NCBI RefSeq assembly: GCF_001571005.1
Contig: NZ_BCST01000005.1
Coordinates: forward strand, 62,001 to 126,000
Source: Herbiconiux solani NBRC 106740
Lineage (GTDB): Bacteria > Actinomycetota > Actinomycetes > Actinomycetales > Microbacteriaceae
Direction: 5' to 3'
DNA length: 64,000 nt
The position numbers and the translations under genes were made by a program. The notes beneath the pieces are model-generated. The model searched no databases. It was not told the DNA's origin and saw only the letters and a program-made list of their open reading frames with translations. Below, in pieces: positions 55,416 to 64,000 of this stretch (position 1 is its first letter; every line of letters begins with the position of its first letter).

Positions 55416-55449
55416 GGAGCGGGGGCGGCGGGTGTGCGACACTCGGCGG

Positions 55450-56232
55450 ATGCGGATCCTGATCGTCGACGACGAGCGTGCCTTCGCCGACGTGCTGTCG
55501 CGAGGGCTCACCGCCGAGGGTTTCACCGTCGACACCGTGTACGACGGCCGCACGGGCTACCTCATGGCCGCGACCGGCGTCTACGCCGCGGTCGTGCTCG
55601 ACCTGATGCTTCCCGGGATGAGCGGGTTCGCGGTGGCCGCCCGCCTGCGCAGTGAGGGGGTCTCGACCCCGATCATCGTGCTGACCGCCAAGGACGGCGA
55701 GCTCGACGAGGTCGAAGCCCTGGAGAGCGGCGCGGACGACTATCTGCGGAAGCCGTTCAGCTATCCGGTGCTCGTCGCGCGGCTGCGCTCGGTGCTCCGG
55801 CGGCCCGTCGGCGGGGGTGCAGGATCGGGCGGGGACCTCGACGGTTCTCTCACCGTCGGCGACCTCGTGCTGGATGCGGGCCGCCGCCAGGTGCGCCGGG
55901 CCGGCGTGGTGATCGAGGTCGGCGGGCGCGAGTGGATGATCCTCGAGGCGCTCGCGCGCGCGGGCGGCACGGTGGTCGGCAAGGAACGCCTGCTGCTCGA
56001 GGCCTGGCCGGGCGAGCCCGTCGACGTCAATCTCGTCGAGGCGCGCGTCAGCAGCCTGCGCCGCAAGATCGACCTGCCCTTCGGCCGGCGGTCGATCGTC
56101 ACCGTGCGGGGCGCCGGCTACCGCCTCGTCGACGACCGCGACCCGGATGCGCGCGGCCAGGCCGGGGACGACGGTGCGGATGCGCGTCGCCGCGACACCC
56201 CCCAGGCCGACCGGCGAACGGAGCAGGCGTGA
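55450..56232 (+). CDS. OmpR-family response regulator
   Basis: The 260-residue regulator has a receiver domain (ILIVDDE; phosphoacceptor Asp51 in AVVLDLMLPGMSG; Lys in YLRKPFSY) and a winged helix (about 130-225; VIEVGGREWMILEALARAGG, VNLVEARVSSLRRKIDL, GAGYRLV). A hydrophilic tail of about 30 residues follows. GACACT lies six bases before the ATG, suggesting a leaderless message. It overlaps the kinase gene by four bases. Confidence 0.93.
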   Translation: MRILIVDDERAFADVLSRGLTAEGFTVDTVYDGRTGYLMAATGVYAAVVLDLMLPGMSGFAVAARLRSEGVSTPIIVLTAKDGELDEVEALESGADDYLRKPFSYPVLVARLRSVLRRPVGGGAGSGGDLDGSLTVGDLVLDAGRRQVRRAGVVIEVGGREWMILEALARAGGTVVGKERLLLEAWPGEPVDVNLVEARVSSLRRKIDLPFGRRSIVTVRGAGYRLVDDRDPDARGQAGDDGADARRRDTPQADRRTEQA

Positions 56233-57749
56233 AGCGGGACGTCGCGCGGGTGGCGCGGCTCCCGATCGCCGCTCGGATCGCCGCGACGGCAGGCGCCCTC
56301 ACCCTCGTGCTGCTCGTGGCGGCCGCCCTGCTCGTGCGCGCGGCGCTCTACTCCGCTCAGCTGACCTCCACCGAGAACCTCGCAGCGACTCAGGCCGACC
56401 AGATCATCGGAGCCATCGAGGCCGGGCAGCCCCTCGGCGGTCGTTTCGGGGGCCTGCCCTACGAGGTCGTCGCCGCCGACGGCTCGGTCGTGGCCTCATC
56501 GCCGGAGCTCGAGGCGGCCGAGGCCGGGCGCCCCGATGGAGCCGGCGTCCCGGTGATGCCCGTTCCGCCGACGGCCGACGGATCGGGAACCGGAGAGCGG
56601 ATCGTCGGCGAGCGCTGGACGACCACGATCCAGGACGGCCCCCTGGCCGGCCAGACCCTCACCGCAGTCAGCGCCACCGAGGGGTCTGACCTCGCCGGCC
56701 GGGCCCCCGTGCGCGCCTACGTCTTCGCCACCACCGCCGCTGCCGACCAGGTCGTCGGCGCCCTCGACCCGGTCCTCTGGGCCGGCGTCCTGCTCGTCGT
56801 GGCCCTGGTCACGGCGACCGCGGCCCTCGCGGTCCGTCGCGCGCTGCGGCCGGTCGAACGGATGCGCCGCACCGTCGCCTCGGTCAGCGGCGCCTCCGCG
56901 GCGATCCGCGTCGAGGTGCCTCCGGCGCAGGACGAGTTGCAGGCGCTCGCCCGCACACTCAACGGGATGCTCGACCGGCTCGACGAGGCCGCCCTCCGTC
57001 AGCGGCGCTTCACCGCCGACGCCGCGCACGAGCTACGGAGCCCCATCACCTCGCTGCTCGCCGCCCTCGAGATCGCGGAGGCGCATCCGGACGCCTTCCC
57101 CACCGGCGAGGCCCTCGCCCACGTGGCCGTCGAGGCCCGGCGGCTGCAGCACCTCGCCGACGACCTGCTCGAACTCTCGACCGCCGGACACGCCCGCCGC
57201 CCCTCGTCGGCCGGCGATGTCGTCGACGTCGGCGACGTGCTGGCCGAGCTCCTGGCCGACCCCGGCCTCACCGCCTCCCGCCCTGGCATCCGGGTCGAAA
57301 CACACCCGGCCGGCGCCGCCCTCGTGCAGCTCGACCGCACGCACCTCTGGCGCATCCTCCGCAACCTCCTCGAGAACGCCCTCCGCCACGCCCGCGACAC
57401 CGTGCAGATCAGCGTGACCAACGAGGTCGACGACCCGACGCACACCGCGTCGGGGGCGCCCGCGGAGCCGGCTGCCCTCGCGCCGCACGTCGTGATCGAG
57501 ATCGCGAACGACGGCCCCGTCATCCCGGCAGACCTGCTCGCCACCGTCTTCAACCCCTTCGTGCGCCTCGACGAGGCACGCACCCGCGACGCCGGCGGCA
57601 GCGGGCTGGGCCTGGCGATGGTCAGGGAGCTGGTCACGGCGGCCGGAGGTTCGGTCGCCGCGACGTCGGCCGCATCCCGGACCATCTTCGCGGTTCGCCT
57701 GCCAGGCGCCGCGGAGGCGGCACGAACGCCGAAGGCCCCCACCCGCTGA
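56229..57749 (+). CDS. Sensor histidine kinase
   Basis: The 506-residue kinase has two membrane spans (AATAGALTLVLLVAAALLVR; VLWAGVLLVVALVTATAALA) flanking an extracytoplasmic domain of about 140 residues with no family I recognise. HAMP (RRALRPVERMRRTVASVSGA), HisKA with the phosphoacceptor His in FTADAAHELRSPITSL, and HATPase motifs NLLENALRHA and GGSGLGLAMV follow. The GTG overlaps the regulator stop. The stop codon lies in the loop of its terminator hairpin. Confidence 0.92.
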   Translation: MKRDVARVARLPIAARIAATAGALTLVLLVAAALLVRAALYSAQLTSTENLAATQADQIIGAIEAGQPLGGRFGGLPYEVVAADGSVVASSPELEAAEAGRPDGAGVPVMPVPPTADGSGTGERIVGERWTTTIQDGPLAGQTLTAVSATEGSDLAGRAPVRAYVFATTAAADQVVGALDPVLWAGVLLVVALVTATAALAVRRALRPVERMRRTVASVSGASAAIRVEVPPAQDELQALARTLNGMLDRLDEAALRQRRFTADAAHELRSPITSLLAALEIAEAHPDAFPTGEALAHVAVEARRLQHLADDLLELSTAGHARRPSSAGDVVDVGDVLAELLADPGLTASRPGIRVETHPAGAALVQLDRTHLWRILRNLLENALRHARDTVQISVTNEVDDPTHTASGAPAEPAALAPHVVIEIANDGPVIPADLLATVFNPFVRLDEARTRDAGGSGLGLAMVRELVTAAGGSVAATSAASRTIFAVRLPGAAEAARTPKAPTR

Positions 57750-57763
57750 CGCGGTGGGGGCCT
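57733..57763. terminator. Hairpin terminator between the kinase gene and icd
   Basis: aggcccccacc (57733-57743) pairs perfectly with ggtgggggcct (57753-57763). The kinase stop codon TGA (57747-57749) is in the 9-base loop. It separates two convergent genes. Confidence 0.8.
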
Positions 57764-57802
57764 CCGGAAGCCGCTCCGAAAGGCGACCGAACAGCGAAAC
57801 GC

Positions 57803-59026
57803 CTACGCGTTCGCGCCCATGCGGGCCTTGAGGTTCTCGTCGAGCGTGGCGAGGAACTCCTCGGTCGTCTGCCAGGGCTGGTCCGGCCCGACGAGCAGCG
57901 CCAGGTCTTTCGTCATCTTGCCCGACTCGACCGTCTTGACGACCACGTCTTCCAGCGTGAGCGAGAAGTCGATCAGCTCCTGGTTGCCGTCGAGCTTGCC
58001 GCGGTGGGCGAGCCCACGGGTCCAGGCGTAGATCGAGGCGATCGGGTTGGTCGACGTGGGCTTGCCGGCCTGGTGCTGACGGTAGTGACGGGTCACGGTG
58101 CCGTGGGCGGCCTCGGCCTCGACGACCTTGCCGTCCGGCGTCGCGAGAACCGAGGTCATGAGGCCGAGCGAGCCGAAGCCCTGGGCCACGGTGTCGGACT
58201 GCACGTCGCCGTCGTAGTTCTTGCAGGCCCAGACGTAGCCGCCCTCCCACTTCATGGCCGAGGCGACCATGTCGTCGATGAGGCGGTGCTCGTAGGTGAG
58301 GCCCGCGGCGTCGAACTGCTCCTTGAACTCGGTCTCGAAGATCTCCTGGAAGATGTCCTTGAACCGGCCGTCGTAGGCCTTGAGGATCGTGTTCTTCGTC
58401 GAGAGGTAGACCGGGTAATTTCGGGTCAGGCCGTAGTTCAGCGAGGCGCGCGCGAAGTCGCGGATCGAGGCGTCCTGGTTGTACTGCACTTGCGCGATGC
58501 CGTCGTCCGGAGCGTCGTAGACGTCGAACTTCATCGGCTCCGAGCCGTCCTCGGGGGTGAACTCGACCGTGAGCTTGCCCTTGCCCTTGAACACGAAGTC
58601 GGTGGCACGGTACTGATCGCCGAACGCGTGGCGGCCGATGATGATCGGCTTGTTCCAGCCCGGCACCAGGCGCGGGATGTTCGAGATGATGATCGGCTCG
58701 CGGAAGATGACGCCGCCGAGGATGTTGCGGATCGTGCCGTTCGGCGACTTCCACATCTTCTTCAGGCCGAACTCCTCCACACGCGCCTCGTCGGGCGTGA
58801 TCGTGGCGCACTTGACGCCGACGCCGTGCTTCTGGATGGCGTGGGCCGCGTCGATGGTGACCTGGTCGTCGGTCTCGTCGCGGTACTCGATCCCGAGGTC
58901 GTAGTACTCGAGGTTCACATCGAGGTACGGGTGGATCAGCGTGTCTTTGATGGCCTGCCAGATGATGCGGGTCATCTCGTCGCCGTCGAGTTCGACGACC
59001 GTGCCTTCAACCTTGATCTTGGACAA
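57803..59026 (-). CDS. icd: NADP-dependent isocitrate dehydrogenase (class II)
   Basis: The 407-residue TCA-cycle enzyme is the dimeric, eukaryote-like form. It shows [54 protein letters not shown], catalytic [20 protein letters not shown] and metal-binding [13 protein letters not shown], and [12 protein letters not shown] for NADP. A purine-rich TTGAGGAGCT precedes the ATG. A tctcga/tcgaga palindrome at 59090 lies in its leader region. Confidence 0.97.
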   Translation of the reverse strand: MSKIKVEGTVVELDGDEMTRIIWQAIKDTLIHPYLDVNLEYYDLGIEYRDETDDQVTIDAAHAIQKHGVGVKCATITPDEARVEEFGLKKMWKSPNGTIRNILGGVIFREPIIISNIPRLVPGWNKPIIIGRHAFGDQYRATDFVFKGKGKLTVEFTPEDGSEPMKFDVYDAPDDGIAQVQYNQDASIRDFARASLNYGLTRNYPVYLSTKNTILKAYDGRFKDIFQEIFETEFKEQFDAAGLTYEHRLIDDMVASAMKWEGGYVWACKNYDGDVQSDTVAQGFGSLGLMTSVLATPDGKVVEAEAAHGTVTRHYRQHQAGKPTSTNPIASIYAWTRGLAHRGKLDGNQELIDFSLTLEDVVVKTVESGKMTKDLALLVGPDQPWQTTEEFLATLDENLKARMGANA

Positions 59027-59089
59027 TTCAGCTCCTCAACAGCCGCCGGAAATGGGCCGTGCCCCAGTTTACCCCTGCCCTGAGAACTC

Positions 59090-59103
59090 TCTCGACATCG
59101 AGA
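59090..59103. promoter_or_regulatory. Palindrome upstream of icd
   Basis: tctcga-ca-tcgaga is a 6-2-6 inverted repeat 64 bases upstream of the icd start, in the divergent gap with the GNAT gene. It has the form of a regulator site (MarR-like symmetry) but no cognate regulator is seen in the window. Confidence 0.35.
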
Positions 59104-59164
59104 TACTTTTGCCAGCTGCGGCGCGCGCTAGCGGGTTCCGTCGCCCAGCGGCTAGCCTGTGGTC

Positions 59165-59617
59165 ATGAGTGAACTGAGGCTTGAAGAGCTGTCGGCATCC
59201 AACATCGTCGCGGCGAACACCCTCTCGCTCAAGCCCGGTCAGGAGCAGTTCGTCGCCCCCGTCTCGCACTCGATCGCCGAGGCGTACGTCAACCCCGCGA
59301 CCGCGTGGCCGCGCGTGGTGCTTGAGGACGACGAGGTCGTCGGCTTCATCATGGGCAACTTCGATCCGGATGCGCAGGAGCCCGAGTTCCGCAGCTGCAT
59401 CTGGCGCATCAACGTCTCCGCCGACGCACAGGGCCACGGCGTCGGCCGCTTCGCCGTGCTCTCCCTCGCCGACGAGGCGCGCGTGCGGGGCTTCGAGCGC
59501 ATCACCGTCATCTTCGAGCCCGGCGAGGCCGGCCCCGCCGCCTTCTTCGACAAGCTCGGCTTCAAGCCGATCGACGAGACGCCGTACGGGGAGACGATCG
59601 CCGCCCTCGATCTGTGA
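59165..59617 (+). CDS. GNAT-family acetyltransferase
   Basis: The 150-residue protein has a GNAT fold: AWPRVVLEDDEVVGFIMGNF, the acetyl-CoA loop segment NVSADAQGHGVGRFAVLSLA and a C-terminal GPAAFFDKLGFKPIDE. The substrate is unknown. TAGCCT lies exactly six bases before ATG 59165 and no Shine-Dalgarno sequence is present, so a leaderless transcript is likely; an ATG two codons upstream is less likely. Confidence 0.85.
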   Translation: MSELRLEELSASNIVAANTLSLKPGQEQFVAPVSHSIAEAYVNPATAWPRVVLEDDEVVGFIMGNFDPDAQEPEFRSCIWRINVSADAQGHGVGRFAVLSLADEARVRGFERITVIFEPGEAGPAAFFDKLGFKPIDETPYGETIAALDL

Positions 59618-59641
59618 GCGGAGAACGGTGAGCAGGGAACG

Positions 59642-59989
59642 GTGAGCGCAGAGCCGCCGGCCGCGGCCGAACCGCCTTTCGAGGTGCGCCCCTCCTTCGT
59701 CGACGAGGTGCTCGAGGTCGTCGACGCCATCCCCGCCGGTCACGTGCTCAGCTACGGAGACGTCGCAGCGCTCCTCGGCTCCCGGGCCGCGCGCGCCGTC
59801 GGGAGCGTGATGCGGCGGTACGGCCACGCGCATCCGTGGTGGCGGGTGGTGCGCTCCGGCGGCCTCCCGCCGACGGGTCACGAGGCCCGCGCGAAGACGC
59901 ATTACGAGGCCGAGGGCACACCGCTCCGAGCGCTCTCGCGGGATCCGGGGTATGCGGTCGAGTACGCTAAGGCTCGATGGCGGCCCTGA
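59642..59989 (+). CDS. Alkyltransferase-like (ATL) DNA-repair protein
   Basis: The 115-residue protein is MGMT-like (FVDEVLEVVDAIPAGHVLSY, GDVAALLGSRAARAVGSVMR) but has HPWWRVVRSGG where active alkyltransferases have PCHRV. The reactive Cys is replaced by Trp, as in ATL proteins that flag O6-alkylguanine for nucleotide-excision repair. It starts with GTG 24 bases after the GNAT gene, with GAACGGTGAG-type repeats before it. Confidence 0.88.
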   Translation: MSAEPPAAAEPPFEVRPSFVDEVLEVVDAIPAGHVLSYGDVAALLGSRAARAVGSVMRRYGHAHPWWRVVRSGGLPPTGHEARAKTHYEAEGTPLRALSRDPGYAVEYAKARWRP

Positions 59990-60027
59990 GACAGGTCTGC
60001 CCACGAGGAGAGGACACCGCACAGCCG

Positions 60028-60438
60028 ATGAAAAGTCGCGCACTTCTCGCCGGACTCGCGGCGGCAGGACTCGTCGTCACGCTGTCCGGCTGCACTCTCG
60101 CGAACGCGATCACGCCGCCGGTGTCCGCCCAGCTCTACCCCACCGCGGCCGACGGCAAGGCCTCGAACGCGAGCATCCCGCTGCCCTCCTGGGTTCCGGA
60201 TGACGCGACCATGATCCGCATCAAGTCGAACACTGAGACCGGCGACACGATCATGCAGTTCACCGCCGCCGCCCAGACCATCGGGGCGCCCTGCGACGCG
60301 AGCATCGCCGGCAACCTCCCCCCGATGCAGGACACCTGGTGGCACCAGGTGCTGCCCCCGGCCGAGCAGATCGTCTGCCAGGACGGCTGGCACATCTTCA
60401 TCTCCGGCACCTCGGAGTGGAACGCCTGGAAGCCGTAG
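60028..60438 (+). CDS. Putative lipoprotein, function unknown
   Basis: The 136-residue product starts MKSRALLAGLAAAGLVVTLS with lipobox LSGC. The mature part has Trp-rich segments (LPSWVPDDATMIRIKS; DTWWHQVLPPAEQIVCQDGW) and two further cysteines that may pair. No family is recognised. ATG 60028 was chosen because the signal peptide begins there; GAGGAGAGGA lies upstream. It is convergent with the ABC exporter pair. Confidence 0.75.
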   Translation: MKSRALLAGLAAAGLVVTLSGCTLANAITPPVSAQLYPTAADGKASNASIPLPSWVPDDATMIRIKSNTETGDTIMQFTAAAQTIGAPCDASIAGNLPPMQDTWWHQVLPPAEQIVCQDGWHIFISGTSEWNAWKP

Positions 60439-60493
60439 GCTCCGCAGGCGCTCCCGCCGGACCAGCGAAATCCGCCAGACCGGCCGAACCCCG

Positions 60494-62299
60494 CTAGACC
60501 AGCGACTCCCGCCACGACGCGTGCAGCTGGGCGAACCGCCCCGTGCCCGCGATCAGGTCCTCCGGCGTCCCGTCCTCCACGATCCGCCCGTGCTCCATCA
60601 CGAGCACCCGGTCGGCGATCGAGACCGTCGAGAGCCGGTGCGCGATGATGATCGCCGTGCGGTCGGCCAGCAGGGTCTGCAGCGCATCCTGAACCAGTCG
60701 CTCGCTCGGGATGTCGAGCGAGGCGGTCGCCTCGTCGAGGATCAGCACCGCCGGGTCGGCGAGGAACGCGCGCGCGAACGAGATCAGCTGCCGTTGTCCC
60801 GCCGAGACCCGGCCACCGCGCTTGTTCACGTCGGTCTCGTAGCCGTTCGGAAGCCCCCGGATGAACGTGTCGGCCCCGACCGCGCGGGCGGCGGCCTCGA
60901 TCTCCTCGCGCGTCGCATCGGGCTTGCCGATCGCGATGTTGTCGGCCACCGTGCCCGAGAAGAGGTACGCCTCCTGCGTGACCATGACGATCGCGCGCCG
61001 CAGATCCTTCGGATGCAGCTGCCGCAGGTCGATGCCGTCGAGCGTCACGCGGCCAACCGTCGGGTCGTAGAAGCGGGAGACCAGCTTCGCGAGCGTCGAC
61101 TTGCCGGCGCCCGTCGATCCGACCAGCGCGATGGTCTGCCCGGCCGGGATGTCGAGGTCGAAGTGGGGCAGGATGGGGCGGCCCTCGACGTACCCGAACT
61201 CGACCCCGTCGAACGCGACCGCGCCGCGCGACTCCCACAGGTCGACCGGATGCTCGGGGTCGGCCACACTCGGCTGCTCCTCGAGCACGCCCGAGATCTT
61301 CTCCAGCGCCGCGGTCGCGCTCTGGTAGCCGTTGTAGAACATCGCCATGTCCTCCATCGGGTCGAAGAACCGCCGGGTGTAGAGCACGGCCGCGAGCAGC
61401 ACGCCGATCTCGAGCCCGCCGTCGACGACGCGGAAACCGCCGACCAGCAGCACGACGGCGACCGCCACGTTGCCGATCAGCACCAGGCCCGGATCGTAGA
61501 TGCCGAAGAGCTTGATCACGCGCGCGTTCGTCGCGCGGTACTCCTCGACCAGACCGCCGAACTCGGCCTCGTTGCGCTTCTCGGTGCGGAAGGCCTTGAC
61601 CGCGCGGATGCCCGTCATCGTCTCGACGAACGTCACGATCAGCCGCGCCGAGGCGACCCGGGTGCGGCGGAACATCGTCTGCGAGCGCACCTGGAACCAG
61701 CGGGTCAGCGCCGCCAGCGGCACGAGCGAGGCGAGCAGGATGAACCCGGACTCCACGTCGAGCAGGAACAGCGCGACCGCGGTGAACAGCATGTAGAGCA
61801 CGCCCTGCACCAGCTGGTTGATGCCCGAGTCGAGCAGCTCGCGGATGGCGTCGAGGTCGCTGGTCTGCCGCGAGATGATGCGCCCCGAGGTGTAGCTCTC
61901 GTGGAACTCCAGGCTCAGGCGCTGCGTGTGCAGGAAGACCCGGCGCCGCAGATCGAACAGGATGGCCTGGCTGATCTGCGCCGAGAGCACCGTGAACCAG
62001 GCGATCAGCAAGGCCCCGGTCACGCCGGCCAGCAGGTAGGCCAGCCCGGCGAACGCGACCGGCATCCAGTCGGAGCCGATCAGCGCCGGCAGGCCGGTGT
62101 CGATGCCGTAGGCGATGATCGCCGGCCCCGCGACCTGCGAGATCGTGCTGATCACGACGACGATGATGCTGAGCACGAGGCGTGCGCGCATCGGCCGGAT
62201 CAGCGAGCCCAGCAGCCGCAGCGAGCGCGCACGGATCTGCGCGCTCTCGGCCCGGTTCAGGTCGTCGCGCTCCTCCCCTTCGACGCCGAGGACACTCAT
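60494..62299 (-). CDS. ABC exporter, fused permease/ATPase (second subunit)
   Basis: The 601-residue half-transporter has six spans in the first 330 residues ([40 protein letters not shown] and others) and an ATPase domain with Walker [10 protein letters not shown], signature [15 protein letters not shown] and Walker [12 protein letters not shown]. The first signature residue is Val rather than Leu, as in several type IV exporters. It overlaps the upstream ABC gene in ATGA, so the two form a heterodimer. The substrate is unknown. Confidence 0.9.
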   Translation of the reverse strand: MSVLGVEGEERDDLNRAESAQIRARSLRLLGSLIRPMRARLVLSIIVVVISTISQVAGPAIIAYGIDTGLPALIGSDWMPVAFAGLAYLLAGVTGALLIAWFTVLSAQISQAILFDLRRRVFLHTQRLSLEFHESYTSGRIISRQTSDLDAIRELLDSGINQLVQGVLYMLFTAVALFLLDVESGFILLASLVPLAALTRWFQVRSQTMFRRTRVASARLIVTFVETMTGIRAVKAFRTEKRNEAEFGGLVEEYRATNARVIKLFGIYDPGLVLIGNVAVAVVLLVGGFRVVDGGLEIGVLLAAVLYTRRFFDPMEDMAMFYNGYQSATAALEKISGVLEEQPSVADPEHPVDLWESRGAVAFDGVEFGYVEGRPILPHFDLDIPAGQTIALVGSTGAGKSTLAKLVSRFYDPTVGRVTLDGIDLRQLHPKDLRRAIVMVTQEAYLFSGTVADNIAIGKPDATREEIEAAARAVGADTFIRGLPNGYETDVNKRGGRVSAGQRQLISFARAFLADPAVLILDEATASLDIPSERLVQDALQTLLADRTAIIIAHRLSTVSIADRVLVMEHGRIVEDGTPEDLIAGTGRFAQLHASWRESLV

Positions 62300-64000
62300 G
62301 ACGACACCTCCTCGGCGTTCAGGGCGGCACTTCGCTCGTCGGCGTCGAAGCTCGAGATCACGAAGCGGTAGTGCTCGTTGGTCGCGAGCAGCTCGGCGTG
62401 GGTGCCGACGGCCGTGACCCGGCCGTCCTGCAGCAGGGCGACCCGGTCGGCCAGTGCGACGGTCGAGGGGCGGTGCGCGACGATGAGCGCGGTGGTGCGG
62501 GCGAGCACGCGGCGGAGGGCCGCCTCGACGAGCGCCTCGGTGTCGACGTCGAGCGCCGACAGCGGGTCGTCGAGCACGAGCACGCTCGGTTTCGCCGCGA
62601 TCGCGCGGGCGAGGGCGAGGCGCTGTCGCTGGCCGCCGGAGAGGCTCATCCCCTCCTCCCCCACCTTGGTGTCCAGGCCCTCGGGGAGGTCGTCGACGAA
62701 GCCCGCCTGGGCGATGTCGAGCGCCTCACGGAGGTCGGCCTCGCTCGCGTCCGGCCGCCCGAGCAGCACGTTCTCGCGCACCGAGCGGCTGAACAGCGTG
62801 GCCTCCTCGAACGCCATGGCGACCCGGCTGCGCAGGTCGTCGCGGGTGAAGTCGCGCACGTCGACGCCGTCGACCCGCACGGAGCCCCCGGTCACGTCGT
62901 ACAGGCGCGAGGTGAGCGCCGTGAGCGTCGACTTGCCCGAGCCGGTCAGGCCGACGAGCGCCATGGTCTCGCCGGGCTCGACGACGAGGTCGACGCCGTC
63001 GAGGAGGTCGGGGAAGGCGGCCGGCGCATCCTGGTACCGGAAGTGCACGTCCTCGAAGCTCAGCCGCCCCCGGCCGTCGACCACGGTCACGGGATGCGCG
63101 GGGTCGGTGATCGTGTTCTCCGAGTCCATCACCTCGAAGAACCGCAGGGTCGCCGTCTTCGCGTCGAGGGTCATGGCGAGGAAGTAGCCGAGCGACCAGA
63201 TCGGGAACAGCAGCACGGTGCCGGTCGCGAAGAAGGCCACGAGCGCGCCCACCGAGGTCTGGCCGGTCGAGGCGAGCCAGACGCCGACGACGAGGCAGAC
63301 CCCGAAGGCGATGTCGGGGATCAGCGTGAGGTAGAGCCAGATGCCGGCGATCGCCTTGGCCTTCTCGATCTCGGTGCCGCGCAGCCGCTCGGCCTGACTC
63401 TCGAAGCGCTTGAGGGCGTAACGGCCGCGGCCGAAGGCCTTCAACACACGGATGCCGTGCACCGACTCCTCGACGCTGGTCGCGAGGTCGCCCGCCTGGT
63501 CCTGCGAGCGCCGCGCGACATCCGAGTACCGGCGCTCGAACGAGAAGCTGTAGGCGATGACCGGAACGGCGGCGGCCGCGAAGATGAGGCCCAGCACCCA
63601 GTTGAGGGTGATCAGGATGATGACGCCGCCGATCAGCGTGAGCACGTTGACCACGAGGAGCACGAGCCCGAACGAGAGCCAGCGGCGGATCAGGTTGAGG
63701 TCGCTGACGGCGCGGGAGAGCAGCTGCCCACTCGGCCACCGGTCGTGGAAGGAGACCGGGAGGTCTTCGAGCTGGGCGTAGAGCCCGTTCCGCATCCGCG
63801 CCTCGACGTGGGTGCCGGGGGTGAGCACGAGCGCCCGGCGCGCGCCGATCAGCACGGCCTCGAAGACACCGAGGCCGAGCACGATGCCGGCGCCGAGCCA
63901 GACCTGGCCGGCGTCTCCGCTCGCGAAGGGGCCGTCGACCATCCACTGCAGCACCTGCGGGATGGCGAGGGCCACGAGGCTGGCCACCAGCGAAACGACC
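62296..64000 (-). CDS. ABC exporter, fused permease/ATPase (first subunit, 5' end missing)
   Basis: The frame stays open to the window edge, so the N-terminus is missing. The visible 568 codons contain [20 protein letters not shown], several spans, [22 protein letters not shown] (coupling region), Walker [10 protein letters not shown], signature [15 protein letters not shown] and Walker [13 protein letters not shown]. The Asp in place of the catalytic Glu (LDDPLS) suggests this site may be the degenerate one of the heterodimer. A drug or lipid exporter is the usual role. Confidence 0.9.
   Translation of the reverse strand, partial: VVSLVASLVALAIPQVLQWMVDGPFASGDAGQVWLGAGIVLGLGVFEAVLIGARRALVLTPGTHVEARMRNGLYAQLEDLPVSFHDRWPSGQLLSRAVSDLNLIRRWLSFGLVLLVVNVLTLIGGVIILITLNWVLGLIFAAAAVPVIAYSFSFERRYSDVARRSQDQAGDLATSVEESVHGIRVLKAFGRGRYALKRFESQAERLRGTEIEKAKAIAGIWLYLTLIPDIAFGVCLVVGVWLASTGQTSVGALVAFFATGTVLLFPIWSLGYFLAMTLDAKTATLRFFEVMDSENTITDPAHPVTVVDGRGRLSFEDVHFRYQDAPAAFPDLLDGVDLVVEPGETMALVGLTGSGKSTLTALTSRLYDVTGGSVRVDGVDVRDFTRDDLRSRVAMAFEEATLFSRSVRENVLLGRPDASEADLREALDIAQAGFVDDLPEGLDTKVGEEGMSLSGGQRQRLALARAIAAKPSVLVLDDPLSALDVDTEALVEAALRRVLARTTALIVAHRPSTVALADRVALLQDGRVTAVGTHAELLATNEHYRFVISSFDADERSAALNAEEVSS

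Overview
The window is high-GC DNA from an actinobacterium. The mycothiol synthase gene, GlnR-type regulator, SigK/RskA pair, class II NADP-isocitrate dehydrogenase, DUF7882 protein and many overlapping ATGA/GTGA gene junctions point to the Microbacteriaceae (inference from gene families; I cannot name the genus). No phage, insertion sequence, CRISPR array or rRNA is seen. One tRNA (Lys, UUU) is present.

Left third (1-22 kb): housekeeping genes centred on phosphate. A 5' part of senX3 and phoU diverge, followed by gpmA, a methyltransferase, an envelope lipoprotein, a FUSC membrane protein, YgfZ, a nitrobindin-like protein and two small membrane proteins. Then come glnR-mshD, ppk1-mutT1 and pstSCAB, which carries a clear 11-bp direct-repeat PHO box. 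The rskA-sigK pair, tRNA-Lys, a DUF4436 pair, a DUF7882 protein and an aldose epimerase follow.

Middle (22-41 kb): a large secreted alpha/beta-hydrolase with three cell-wall-binding repeats; glyA-folD, preceded by what looks like a ZTP (pfl) riboswitch; an MFS exporter; and purU. Next is a complete amino-sugar (GlcNAc/chitobiose-type) module: ABC importer, cytoplasmic GH3 glycosidase, ROK kinase, nagB, a ROK repressor with a palindromic operator beside its start codon, and divergent yrdB-nagA.

Right third (41-64 kb): a DUF2079 membrane protein gene lies between two copies of a ~70-bp palindromic repeat. An accessory catabolic region (42.8-55.4 kb) combines a ribose-type ABC importer, IclR regulator, M20 hydrolase, SMP-30 lactonase, two SDRs, an aldo/keto reductase, an enolase-superfamily dehydratase, a muconolactone-isomerase-family protein, a RidA protein and a class V aminotransferase. 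The enzyme set resembles a non-phosphorylative sugar-acid pathway with added nitrogen-handling steps, and I cannot match it to a known pathway. After it come an OmpR-type two-component system, icd, a GNAT protein, an alkyltransferase-like protein, a lipoprotein and a heterodimeric ABC exporter pair that runs off the right end.

Most interesting: (i) the same CTGACG-N4-CGTCAG palindrome, with extra CTGAC half-sites at helical-turn spacing, sits upstream of both the two-component system and the DUF2079 gene 13 kb away, suggesting a small unrecognised regulon; (ii) the palindromic repeat pair around DUF2079, one copy supplying the end of its coding sequence; (iii) the ZTP riboswitch; (iv) the accessory catabolic cluster.
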